Translations under genes and position numbers: made by a program
In this document: piece after piece, positions 42,734 to 51,304 of the stretch
Position numbering within the stretch: position 1 is the first letter of the stretch
Layout of the letters: every line of letters starts with the position of its first letter
The notes under the pieces: model-generated
Databases searched by the model: none
Seen by the model: only the letters and a program-made list of their open reading frames with translations
What the model was told of the DNA's origin: nothing
DNA from: Brevundimonas sp. MYb52
GTDB taxonomy: Bacteria > Pseudomonadota > Alphaproteobacteria > Caulobacterales > Caulobacteraceae
Assembly: GCF_002979535.1 (NCBI RefSeq)
Contig: NZ_PCPB01000013.1
Coordinates: 42,150-106,149, forward strand
DNA: 64,000 nt
Direction: 5' to 3'

Positions 42734-42788
42734 AGGCGTTCTCTCCGGTACGAACCCCGTTAGGTTTGGGGTTTCACTATTTGCTCTT

Positions 42789-42841
42789 CCATACCATAAA
42801 ATGGTGACTGAGCAGCGCAAGCCGGAATGACACCGGTGAAC
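42789..42841. promoter_or_regulatory. Operator-like motifs between the GH105 and GH28 genes
   Basis: CCATACCA (42789-42796) overlaps the palindrome ACCAT-AAA-ATGGT (42793-42805). TGACACCGGTGAAC (42828-42841) is a LacI-like near-palindrome. Both motifs recur in the promoter region of the TonB receptor at 47159-47185, so a common regulator is likely. Confidence 0.55.
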
Positions 42842-42890
42842 CGCGACAAGACGCCGTCGTTCAAGGCGGCCAGTATATTGAGGAACGCCC

Positions 42891-44267
42891 ATGCATCGCC
42901 GCTCCCTGCTGCAACTCGGCCTGACTGGGGCCATCGCCACCGCTGCGCCGCCCGCCTTCGCCCAGACGACGGGGCGGATGTTCGACGCGGCTGACTTTGG
43001 CGCGGTCGGCGACGGCGAGACTATCAACACCCGCCCGATCCTGGCCGCCATCGACGCGGCGGCGGGCGCGGGCGGCGGGACGGTGGTGTTGAAGCCCGGC
43101 GTCTATCTGTCAGGTTCGCTGTTCGTGAAGTCGAACGTCACCCTGTTGATCGGGCGCGGCGCGACGATCAAGGGGCTGCGCGACATCGCCGCCTATCCCA
43201 TGGTCCGCACCCGCGTCGCCGGGATCGAGATGGAGTGGCCGGCGGGCCTGCTGAACATCTATCGCGAGAAGAACGCCAAGATCACCGGCGAGGGTCTGGT
43301 GGACGGCGACGGCAAGGTCTTCTGGGACAGCTATTGGGCCATGCGCCGCGACTATGACCCCAAGGACCTGCGCTGGGCCGCCGACTATGACTGCCGCCGC
43401 CCGCGCCTGATTCATGTCTATGACTCCGAGGCGGTCGAGGTGTCGGGGCTGAACCTGGCGCGGTCGGGCTTCTGGACCGTCCATGTCTGCTATTCGCGCG
43501 ATGTGAAGGTGTCGGATCTGATCATCCGCAACAACCTGGGCGGACGCGGCCCCTCGACCGACGGCGTCGATATCGACTCCTCTGAGCGGGTGCTGGTCGA
43601 GCGCTGCGACATCGCGGTCAACGACGACGCCCTGTGCATCAAGGCCGGGCGCGACTGGGACGGGCTGCGGGTGGCGCGGCCCTGTCGCCAGGTGAAGATC
43701 CGGGACTGTGTGGTGCGCGACGCCCACGCCGGCATGACCTTCGGCAGCGAGACCTCGGGCGGGTTCGAGGATATCGAGGTGTCGGGCCTGAGGATCGAGT
43801 ACCCTGTGCCTCTGGGCATCTTCTTCAAGTCTGGCCACACGCGCGGCGGGGTCATCAACAACATCGCCCTGAAGAACATCCACCTGCAGGACGTGGCGAC
43901 CCTGTTCCGGGTCAATCTGAACTGGTACCCGAACTATTCCTACGCTCAGATCCCGGCGGGGATCACCGACATTCCCGACTACTGGCGCGCCCTGGCGACC
44001 CCGGTGCCGCGCGAGCAGGGCATCCCTCGCATTCGCGACGTGCGCCTGTCGGACATCAAGGCGGTGGGCGGCAAGATCGGCTTTGAAGCCGCCGCCTATG
44101 AGGAGGCGCCGTTGCGCGACTTCACCTTCGACCGGCTGGACTGGGACGTGCGCGAGGCGGGCAGCATCGCCAATGCTGACAACTGGCGCTTCAGCGACTG
44201 CAAGATCGACACCCTGGACGGCACGGGACCGAAGGTCACGGCGTCGCGCGGGGTGGTCGGGCTGTAA
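42891..44267 (+). CDS. GH28 family glycoside hydrolase (polygalacturonase-like)
   Basis: A 458-residue exported beta-helix enzyme of family GH28, which hydrolyses polygalacturonan or rhamnogalacturonan. The active-site blocks are STDGVDIDS (222-230; usually NTDG), NDDALCIKAG (244-253) and DAHAGMTFGSE in place of the usual GHG loop, with FFKSGHTRGG as the RIK-like block. The signal peptide begins MHRRSLLQL, a twin-arginine-like motif, and ends PAFAQ. A terminator follows the stop. It is divergent from the GH105 gene and shares its regulatory sites. Confidence 0.93.
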   Translation: MHRRSLLQLGLTGAIATAAPPAFAQTTGRMFDAADFGAVGDGETINTRPILAAIDAAAGAGGGTVVLKPGVYLSGSLFVKSNVTLLIGRGATIKGLRDIAAYPMVRTRVAGIEMEWPAGLLNIYREKNAKITGEGLVDGDGKVFWDSYWAMRRDYDPKDLRWAADYDCRRPRLIHVYDSEAVEVSGLNLARSGFWTVHVCYSRDVKVSDLIIRNNLGGRGPSTDGVDIDSSERVLVERCDIAVNDDALCIKAGRDWDGLRVARPCRQVKIRDCVVRDAHAGMTFGSETSGGFEDIEVSGLRIEYPVPLGIFFKSGHTRGGVINNIALKNIHLQDVATLFRVNLNWYPNYSYAQIPAGITDIPDYWRALATPVPREQGIPRIRDVRLSDIKAVGGKIGFEAAAYEEAPLRDFTFDRLDWDVREAGSIANADNWRFSDCKIDTLDGTGPKVTASRGVVGL

Positions 44268-44294
44268 GGGGCGACATCGCGTCAGAAACTCATC

Positions 44295-44325
44295 GCCCCG
44301 GCGCCTCAGGCGTCGGGGCTTTTTA
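44295..44325 (+). terminator. Intrinsic terminator of the GH28 gene
   Basis: GCCCCGGCGCC (44295-44305) pairs with GGCGTCGGGGC (44309-44319) with one G-T pair and a TCA loop, followed by TTTTT. Confidence 0.85.
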
Positions 44326-44339
44326 CTGCCTGACAGGAC

Positions 44340-44372
44340 AAAAAAAGGCCCGGAGCGAAACGCTCCGGGCCA
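44340..44372 (-). terminator. Intrinsic terminator of the TonB-dependent receptor
   Basis: GGCCCGGAGCG (44347-44357) and CGCTCCGGGCC (44361-44371) form an 11-bp perfect stem with loop AAA; seven A residues at 44340-44346 give a T run on the minus strand after the receptor stop. Confidence 0.9.
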
Positions 44373-44403
44373 AGTCATGCACTGAAAGGTTCAGGGAGGA
44401 AGA

Positions 44404-47133
44404 TCAGTATTTCCAGCGCAATCCGATAGCGACCTCGCGGCCGGTGTGACGGTAGTCGGACACGCGGTCCGTCTCGTCGACGTAGCGATTGTTGTATTCG
44501 TCGGTCAGGTTGATGCCTTCCAGCGAGACGGTGAGGTTGTCGGTGAAGGCGTAGGACATGGAGGCGTCGATGTTGGTCGTCGCGTTCATGCCCTCTTCCG
44601 AGTTGCCGTTGCTGCCCGGGTAGGACATCAGATAGGGGCTGCGATAGGCGGCCGAGATACGGGCCTGGAAGGGGCCGTCCTCGTAATACAGCGTCGTGTT
44701 GTAGGTGTTCTTCGACGAACCCGTCAGGCGGTTCTTGCCCGATGCGCCATAGTCCACTTCCGAGTCGACATAGGTGAAGTTGCCGATGAAGCCGAAGTTC
44801 GACCAGACGCCCGGCAGGAAGGTGAAGGGCTGCTGATACTGGATTTCCAGACCGTGCAGCGAGCCGCCTTCGCCGTTAAGCTTGCGCGTGACCTGGAAGA
44901 CGTCGGTCGGACGCGCCGCGCCTTGCAGCAGTTCGTCGGGCAGGCCCAGATCGCTCCAGACGACGGCGTCGGTCTTGGAAACGATGAAGCTGTCGATGTC
45001 CTTGTAGAAGACAGCGGCGGCCAGCAGGCCCTCGTTCTGGAAGTACCACTCGACCGACAGATCGTAGTTGGTGGCGCGGAACGGATCCAGCAGGGGGTTG
45101 CCGTAGGAGACGGTGCGCGTGGTCGGCGACACGCCGCCGCCGGGCGTCAGATCGCCCAGCGAAGGCCGCGACATCACCTTGGCGGCGCCCAGGCGGATGA
45201 CAAGGTCGTCGCGCGGTTCGATGGCCAGGTTGAACGACGGCAGGACGTCGTCGTAGTCATTGGTGGCGGTGACGTAGTTATAGGTCGGACCAGCCGGCGT
45301 GGTGACCGTCTGCCAGCCCTTGGACTCGACCTCGGTCTGGGCGTAGCGGACGCCCACGTTGCCGCGCACCGTCATATTGGCGACCTCGGTGTTGAAGTCG
45401 GCCTGGACGAAGAGGCCCTTGTCCGTTTCGTCGACTTCACGCTCGCTGCGGTTCGAGACCAACGGGGCGTTATAGACGCTGAGGAAGTCGTTGATCTTCG
45501 AGATGTCGGGCACGATGAAGTTCATGCTCGACCCGGCCGGGACGCCGATCTTGCCGTCGATGCTGACGATCTTGCCCAGGGCGTCGACGCCGGTGATACG
45601 GTCGGCGCCGGCGGTGGCTGTCGCGGCTCGGGACACGCCCCAGGTGCTGAAGCCGTAGGTGCGATATTCGCCGCCGCCCTTGAGCGTGATCGACGGGGTC
45701 CAGTCGTATTCCAGGGCGCCGGCGAAGACATTGTTGTCGAAGTCGCCGCCGCTGGTGCTGCGGGTGCCCTGGACCAGGGTGAAGTCCTTGCCCGAGGTGA
45801 TGTCGTAGCCGTAGTTGATCATCGGCATGCGGTCATTGCCGCGGAAGTCGATGGTGTAGCCGTTCACGCCCGCCTGTTCGAAGGCGTAGGTGACGTTGAT
45901 CGGCGTGCGGGCCTCGGACTTGTTGAGGCCCAGTTTCATGTTGCCGCGCAGGCGGTCGGTGAAGTCGTGACGGATGTTCAGCGAGGCCTGGGCGAAAGTG
46001 CTCTCGTTGCGGGTGAAGCCGTTTTCCGAGCGCACCAGCATGTTGTCGAACACGCCGTAGGACAGGGCGTTCTTGCCGGCGTCGATGGCGTAGTCGCGCA
46101 CGATGACATTGTTGACGGCGGCGCGGCTGAAGGCCCAGGCCTCGACGTTGGGGCTCTCCAGTTCCGAGTTCAGGCGCGACCACAGCAGGTCCAGAACGAC
46201 CTCGGTGCGGTCGCTGGGGCGCCATTGCAGGGCGCCGGTCAGGCCCAGACGATCTTCCTGGGTGTTGCCGAAGGTGTAGCGCGGGATGCGCGGATAGAAG
46301 GCGTTCAGCAGTTCGGTGCGCTGAGCCTCGGTCGTGCAGGGGACGCAGCCGCCGAAGTTCTGACCCACGCCATAGGCCTTGGTCGGATCACCCTTCTGCC
46401 AGCGCGTGGTGTTGAAGCTCTCGAGGATCGGCGAACGCTCGGAATAGGCGATCGAGCCCAGGATGCCGAAGGTCTTGCTGTCGTTGGACCAGCTCAACAG
46501 GCCAGCGGTGCGTGGCACGGTCTTTTCCGACAGGTCGTTGTACGAGGCCTGGACCGAGAGGGCGGAGTTCAGGCCGCTGCGCGAGAAGTCCAGCGGACGG
46601 CCGGTCTGCAGGTCGACGGTTGAGCCCAGCGAGCCTTCCTCGATCTCGGCCGACTGGGTCTTGCGGACCTTGATGCTGTTGAACAGCTCGGACGCGAACA
46701 TCGAGAAGTCGAAGCTGCGGTTGCGGTTGCCGCCCGAGGCCGCCTGGGCTTCCAGGCCGTTGATGCGGGTGCGGGTGAAGTCGCCGCCCAGGCCGCGCAC
46801 CGAGATGGTGGTGCCCTGGCCGTTGACGCGTTCAATGGTCACGCCGGGCAGGCGCTGGATGGCTTCGGCCAGGTTCTGGTCGGGGAAGTCGGCCATGTCT
46901 TCGGCGAAGATGGCGTCCACGGCGCCGGCCTCGCGGCGCTTGATGTTCAGCGCCTGTTGCAGGCTGGAGCGGTAGCCGGTGACGACGATCTCATCGACGG
47001 TGGTGGCGGCTTCGGGCTCAGCGGCGGTCGGCTGGGCGTCTTGAGCGAAGGCGGCGGGCGCAGCCCACAGCAGGGCGGTCGCCGACACGCTGGCGATGCA
47101 CAGAGTCCGGGCGTGGTGGAAGGGCCGTTCCAT
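44404..47133 (-). CDS. TonB-dependent receptor (Xanthomonas/Caulobacter type)
   Basis: A 909-residue outer-membrane active transporter. A signal peptide ends AAFAQDA near residue 31, followed by a TonB-box-like VDEIVVTGYRSSLQQALN. The plug has AEDMADFPDQNLAEAIQRLPGV, and the barrel ends REVAIGLRWKY with a terminal aromatic, as expected for assembly. The plug sequence is typical of the TonB-Xanth-Caul subfamily used for plant polysaccharide uptake. Set among pectin-degrading genes, it most likely imports galacturonan or rhamnogalacturonan oligomers; the specific ligand is inferred from context. Confidence 0.93.
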   Translation of the reverse strand: MERPFHHARTLCIASVSATALLWAAPAAFAQDAQPTAAEPEAATTVDEIVVTGYRSSLQQALNIKRREAGAVDAIFAEDMADFPDQNLAEAIQRLPGVTIERVNGQGTTISVRGLGGDFTRTRINGLEAQAASGGNRNRSFDFSMFASELFNSIKVRKTQSAEIEEGSLGSTVDLQTGRPLDFSRSGLNSALSVQASYNDLSEKTVPRTAGLLSWSNDSKTFGILGSIAYSERSPILESFNTTRWQKGDPTKAYGVGQNFGGCVPCTTEAQRTELLNAFYPRIPRYTFGNTQEDRLGLTGALQWRPSDRTEVVLDLLWSRLNSELESPNVEAWAFSRAAVNNVIVRDYAIDAGKNALSYGVFDNMLVRSENGFTRNESTFAQASLNIRHDFTDRLRGNMKLGLNKSEARTPINVTYAFEQAGVNGYTIDFRGNDRMPMINYGYDITSGKDFTLVQGTRSTSGGDFDNNVFAGALEYDWTPSITLKGGGEYRTYGFSTWGVSRAATATAGADRITGVDALGKIVSIDGKIGVPAGSSMNFIVPDISKINDFLSVYNAPLVSNRSEREVDETDKGLFVQADFNTEVANMTVRGNVGVRYAQTEVESKGWQTVTTPAGPTYNYVTATNDYDDVLPSFNLAIEPRDDLVIRLGAAKVMSRPSLGDLTPGGGVSPTTRTVSYGNPLLDPFRATNYDLSVEWYFQNEGLLAAAVFYKDIDSFIVSKTDAVVWSDLGLPDELLQGAARPTDVFQVTRKLNGEGGSLHGLEIQYQQPFTFLPGVWSNFGFIGNFTYVDSEVDYGASGKNRLTGSSKNTYNTTLYYEDGPFQARISAAYRSPYLMSYPGSNGNSEEGMNATTNIDASMSYAFTDNLTVSLEGINLTDEYNNRYVDETDRVSDYRHTGREVAIGLRWKY

Positions 47134-47158
47134 GTTTCTCTCCCCGCACCGAAGCCAG

Positions 47159-47185
47159 TGGCACCGGTGTCATTTGTTGGTATGG
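47159..47185. promoter_or_regulatory. Operator-like motifs upstream of the TonB-dependent receptor
   Basis: TGGCACCGGTGTCA (47159-47172) is a near-perfect 14-bp palindrome 26 bases before the receptor ATG. Just upstream on the minus strand comes CCATACCA (complement of 47178-47185). Both also occur between the GH105 and GH28 genes. The first looks like a LacI-type operator; the second resembles half of the GntR/UxuR-type TTGGTATACCAA site. Confidence 0.55.
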
Positions 47186-47452
47186 CGTCGCGCATAGTTG
47201 GATGCGGCGCGTGTCACTTCTTGCAATAGCTTCCCGCTTTTTGCAACAGCGTGATGTCAGCGTTCGATCGAGCAGCGAACCGATCTGAGAAAATCACCTT
47301 TCTGCGCAATCGGATAGCTCTATCTGATGGTCGCGGATTTGCGGCCAGCGCAGCTCAGTTTCTCGATCAAGAAGGGCTCTGTGGGATGTAATTTCGAATG
47401 GCGGAACGACGGTATTGGTCTGTGCGAGCTGTTCCAGTCGGGCGTCACCATC

Positions 47453-47483
47453 AGAAAAGGCCCCGGCGGTCTCCGGGGCCTTC
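47453..47483 (-). terminator. Intrinsic terminator of the lyase operon
   Basis: AAGGCCCCGG (47457-47466) and CCGGGGCCTT (47473-47482) form a 10-bp stem; on the minus strand TTTTC follows. It lies 24 bases after the oligogalacturonate lyase stop and ends the long minus-strand operon. Confidence 0.85.
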
Positions 47484-47505
47484 GGGCGCGGGGCAGGGCG
47501 CCCGC

Positions 47506-48981
47506 TCAGGCGGCGCGGGCCACCTCGACGGCATAGACGTGGTTCTTGCCGTGCATGTTGGAGACGAAGACGATCCATTTGCCGTCGGGCGTGAAGGTCA
47601 GGTTGGGCTCCAGCCGGTAGTCGTGGTTGGACAGGTCCACGATCCGTTCAGAGCGCAGATACTCGACGCTGATCTGGTCGTCCTTGTCGCTGGACGGGTC
47701 CTCGTCGACGATGGGTTCTGGGCGCAAAAGGACAATCCATTTGCCGTCCGGGGCATGGGCCACCATGTCGCCGTCGCCGCCGTCGCCGGCGAACATTCGG
47801 CCATCCGGCGAGACATTGAAGTGGACCGACCAGTCGTTTTGCTCGACCCGGCGATAGACGCGCTTGCCCGTCTCCAGATCGACCGAGGCGACCCAGAAGA
47901 CCTGACCGCGCGGGGTCTGCAGGTCATAGAGGATCTGCTTGCCGTCGGGGCTGAACCATTCGTGGCCGAAGATCTCGAAATTCATGGTCCGGGTGTGGGT
48001 CTTGCGCAGATCCGAGCCGTCGATCTTCATCGTCCACATCCGGTCCACCCGGTGCCAGGGGCCTTCGTGGCAGAAGATGATGCGGTCGGGATCGGTGGGC
48101 GAGAACTGGGTATGGCCGATCCACTCATTGGTCTTGTGGATCACACGGCGCTCGCCGGTCGCCATGTCGATGACGAAGATCTCCATCGGATAGCGGGCGG
48201 CCCAGCGTTGCAGCATCCGCACGCCCTTGGCGCGGGCGAAGTTCAGCGGCTTTCCGTCCGGGCCGTTGGCGGCGTACTCGGCCTGATCGAAGCGACGGTT
48301 GCGCGGGTCGCCGACATTGGGCTGAAGCGGCTGGGAGTCATAGGCGACGAAGCCCAGCAGCAGGGTCTCATCGGCGTTGACCGAGTTGACCTGGCCATTG
48401 GGAATGCGGGCGATCCGGCGCACGCGCTTGGTGTCGGCGTCGATGACATAGAGGGTCTTGGCGCGGTCCATCAGCTGGGCCTCGCTGGGCTCCGTCACCG
48501 AATAATAGACATTGCGGCCCTGGCGGCCTGTGAACATCAGGTCGGCCCTGGTGTCCGCGACCAGGACTTCGCGCGCCCAGGTCGACAGGTTGACCGTGGT
48601 GATGCCCTCAGGGGTCGTGATGACCATCAGGTCCGGCTTTCCGGCCTTCGAGGGCAGGAACATGTTCTTGTAAAAGTAAGGCTTGCCGCCGCCGCCATCG
48701 GGCGACAGGCGCAGGATGCGGTGGCCGGTGTGCTGGTCCACCCAGTCGGCGGGCACGGGGCCGGACCAGGTGGGGCGCTGATGGGGCACGTCCTGGGTGG
48801 ATGAGGGGGCGGTGTTGGGCGCAGGCCATGCCGGAACCTGACCAGCGGGGGGCAGGGCGGGTTGCAGGCCGTTGGCGGCGCGCGGCGCGGGGGTGGCGCT
48901 CTGGGCGTGGGCGACGCCGGCGACCCCCAGGGCGGGGGCGGCCAGCAGGGCCTTCAGAGCCAGTCGGCGGGACGTCGTCAT
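47506..48981 (-). CDS. Oligogalacturonate lyase, PL22 family
   Basis: A 491-residue beta-propeller protein that cleaves unsaturated digalacturonate to keto-deoxyuronates by beta-elimination. The family core is GHTQFSPTDPDRIIFCHEGP with HRVDRMWTMKIDGSDLRKTH following, and later FGHEWFSPDGKQILYDL. The histidines here bind the metal. The N-terminus MTTSRRLALKALLAAP is a twin-arginine signal ending AHAQS, so it acts in the periplasm, while the classical Ogl is cytosolic. Last gene of the minus-strand pectin/rhamnose operon. Confidence 0.88.
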   Translation of the reverse strand: MTTSRRLALKALLAAPALGVAGVAHAQSATPAPRAANGLQPALPPAGQVPAWPAPNTAPSSTQDVPHQRPTWSGPVPADWVDQHTGHRILRLSPDGGGGKPYFYKNMFLPSKAGKPDLMVITTPEGITTVNLSTWAREVLVADTRADLMFTGRQGRNVYYSVTEPSEAQLMDRAKTLYVIDADTKRVRRIARIPNGQVNSVNADETLLLGFVAYDSQPLQPNVGDPRNRRFDQAEYAANGPDGKPLNFARAKGVRMLQRWAARYPMEIFVIDMATGERRVIHKTNEWIGHTQFSPTDPDRIIFCHEGPWHRVDRMWTMKIDGSDLRKTHTRTMNFEIFGHEWFSPDGKQILYDLQTPRGQVFWVASVDLETGKRVYRRVEQNDWSVHFNVSPDGRMFAGDGGDGDMVAHAPDGKWIVLLRPEPIVDEDPSSDKDDQISVEYLRSERIVDLSNHDYRLEPNLTFTPDGKWIVFVSNMHGKNHVYAVEVARAA

Positions 48982-49009
48982 AGGGCGTTCCTCTTTGTTG
49001 TGGTGCGAC

Positions 49010-51304
49010 TTAAGGGGCCGGGGTCAGGCCTTCGACCCGCACCGTCCAGCCGTCCTTGGGGAAGCCGGGGGCGTGGCCGCTCGAGCCGTCCCAGCCGCCG
49101 GCCATCAGGCCGACCGCCATCAGCAGCGAGCCGTTGGACGGGAAATAGGTCTCGGCCGCGCGGCGATAGCCGGCGCCGTCCGGGTTGACCGACATGGTGA
49201 CGCCGCCGGCTCCGGCGGAGACCGGCACCAGTTCGTCGGCGTGCTCGTCCAGGTGGACGCGCGGGGTCATGCCGGTGACGCCCCACTGATTGTTCTTCAG
49301 ATCCGCGAACAGCCAGTCGACGGCCTTTTCCGGCTCGCCGAGGCGGGCGGCGGTCATGGCCATCATCGGGAAGTCCCAGCCCCAGGTCTGGCGCACGTCC
49401 CAGTTCTGCTCCACCGCTTCGAAGGTGCGGCGCATGGCGGCAGGGTCGATCCGCGCGCCGGGGATGAAGCCGTAAGCCATCAGGAAGGAGGGGTGGTCGC
49501 GGTTCTTGCACTGGGCCGCCGCCGCATGCTTGCGGCAGGCGTCGGACATGGCCGTGTCCCAGAAGTCCGGCACGCTTTCGACCGGCAGATAGAGACCGTC
49601 CTTCATCGCCGGCGGGGCGATTTTCGCGAGCGCCTGATCCCAGTCGGCGCGGCGGGCCTGGCCCTGACGGATGCGCCACTGTTGCGCGGTTTCCAGCGCC
49701 CAGCGGAAGTACTCGACCTCGAAGGTCGGGTTGATCGTGGTCAGGGGATCATAGTTTTCCTGAGCCGGGATCAGGGGCGTGCCCAGGTTCAGGCGGCCGT
49801 TCGCCTCGATGGGCCAGGAGGCCAGCAGGTCGGCGGTGGCCGCGACCAGTTCGTCGTAGCGGGCCAGCACCGCCAGGTCCTTCTCAGAGCGCCAGACCAG
49901 TTCGGCCATCAGGATCGGGTGCGGCTGCTGCCACATGATGAAGGGGGAGACGAGGCTGGGGCTGTTGCGGCCTTCCGGTCCCACCATCTTGGGCCACCAG
50001 GCGCCCTTGACCCCGTGACGCGCGGCCTCGGCGCGGGCGTTGTCGAGGTTGCCCAGATACCAGGGCAGGCTGCGCTCCAGCATCTCGGGATGGCCCCACA
50101 TGGCCTGCCAGCCGGCGTGCCAGGGGTGCATCTCCAGATGGAACTTGCCGTACCAGGAGTTGGAGAAGAGGCCTTCTTCTTGCGGCGGCAGTTCGCCCGC
50201 GCCGTTTACCGCCGACAGGTATTGCGACAGCACCACGCGGCGCTCCAGCTCGGCGGCGCGCGGGTCGGTGGAGCCGGAAAAGTCGACGGCGCCGCCCTTC
50301 GTCCAGAAGGCGTTCCAGTGCGTGGTCACGGCCTGAACGCTGGCGGAATAGGCGGGGGCCTTGGTGGTGTCGGCCTGCTGGTCGAAGCGGACCATGACGG
50401 TCAGCCGGTCACGACCATTGGCGACGACGCTGAAACGGTCGGCGCCGCTCTGCTCGATCTTACCCGAGGCGGTGATGCCGGAATAATAGGTGGTGTCGTC
50501 CAGGGTGCGGCGAATGCGGACGTCGCCGGTGTCGAAAGCGACGACATCCAGGCTCTGGGCGCCCGCGCCGTCGAAGCTGGTCGGATCGGGGTTGATGGCC
50601 GGGTTCACGCTGGGATAGCGGACCTGAACGCCCAGGCCCTGAGACGCGACCAGAGGCGAGGCGATCTCGACCATGACCATGTCGAGTTCGGGGTGGACGC
50701 GGGTGACGACCTCGACCGGCTGGCCGTCATAGGTGAAGCGGCTGGTCAGGGCGCCGGTCCACAGGTCCAGGGTCTGACGCGTGTTCGCCACCTTGGCGAA
50801 GTCCAGGGCGCGGCCGTCGTTGAAGCTCAGGCCGATGCGGCTGAGCGAGATGCGGTGCGGATTGGCCCGCAGCCAGGTGTAGGCGGGGTTGGTCTCGGCC
50901 TCGGCCCAGGACTTCATCCAGGCGTAGGGCTGCTCGCCGCGACCAGGGACCGGGACCTCGATCAGGCCGTTGGCCTCGGTATAGCCCTCGGGGTTGGGGA
51001 AGCTGTGCCAGGCCCACTGGGCCATGGTCAGCAGGGGGGCCAGTTCCGAATACTGCTCGGGGAAGGTCTGCAGGCCGGTGATGTCGGCGGTGAAGCCCAG
51101 ATCGCCATTGCCCAGCTGGACCGGGGCGTGACGGTCGATGGCGGTCAGCGTTACATTGTGGCGCTGGGCCAGGGCTTGTCGGTCGATCGGGGCCGTCGGA
51201 GCGACCGCCGCGATGGGCTGGACGGTCTGGGCGCAGGCGCCCAGAGGAAAGGTGACGGGGCCGGCCAGCAGGGTGAAGGCGAGCAGGGCGGAACGCAGAC
51301 GCAT
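49010..51304 (-). CDS. Exported (alpha/alpha)6-type glycoside hydrolase, family not assigned
   Basis: A 764-residue protein with a signal peptide (residues 1-25; ACAQ also fits a lipobox). A beta-sandwich-like N-terminal half (QLGNGDLGFTADITG near residue 63) precedes a helical barrel with NSWYGKFHLEMHPWHAGWQ, ARHGVKGAWWPKMVGPEGRN and VRQTWGWDFPMMAMTAARLG. This resembles GH65/GH95-type clan GH-L enzymes, but I cannot place it in a family. The glutamates in HLEMH and PEG are possible acid residues. It lies between the sugar carrier and the oligogalacturonate lyase, so an alpha-L-rhamnosidase or uronic acid related role is plausible, but inferred. Confidence 0.72.
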   Translation of the reverse strand: MRLRSALLAFTLLAGPVTFPLGACAQTVQPIAAVAPTAPIDRQALAQRHNVTLTAIDRHAPVQLGNGDLGFTADITGLQTFPEQYSELAPLLTMAQWAWHSFPNPEGYTEANGLIEVPVPGRGEQPYAWMKSWAEAETNPAYTWLRANPHRISLSRIGLSFNDGRALDFAKVANTRQTLDLWTGALTSRFTYDGQPVEVVTRVHPELDMVMVEIASPLVASQGLGVQVRYPSVNPAINPDPTSFDGAGAQSLDVVAFDTGDVRIRRTLDDTTYYSGITASGKIEQSGADRFSVVANGRDRLTVMVRFDQQADTTKAPAYSASVQAVTTHWNAFWTKGGAVDFSGSTDPRAAELERRVVLSQYLSAVNGAGELPPQEEGLFSNSWYGKFHLEMHPWHAGWQAMWGHPEMLERSLPWYLGNLDNARAEAARHGVKGAWWPKMVGPEGRNSPSLVSPFIMWQQPHPILMAELVWRSEKDLAVLARYDELVAATADLLASWPIEANGRLNLGTPLIPAQENYDPLTTINPTFEVEYFRWALETAQQWRIRQGQARRADWDQALAKIAPPAMKDGLYLPVESVPDFWDTAMSDACRKHAAAAQCKNRDHPSFLMAYGFIPGARIDPAAMRRTFEAVEQNWDVRQTWGWDFPMMAMTAARLGEPEKAVDWLFADLKNNQWGVTGMTPRVHLDEHADELVPVSAGAGGVTMSVNPDGAGYRRAAETYFPSNGSLLMAVGLMAGGWDGSSGHAPGFPKDGWTVRVEGLTPAP

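Larger units (their letters stand above)
47134..47505. other. Intergenic region upstream of the receptor
   Basis: These 372 bases hold the receptor promoter region and the terminator of the lyase gene upstream on the minus strand. Besides the shared operator motifs (47159-47185) there are two direct TTGCAA copies near 47224 and 47240. I see no coding frame with a plausible start. Confidence 0.45.
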
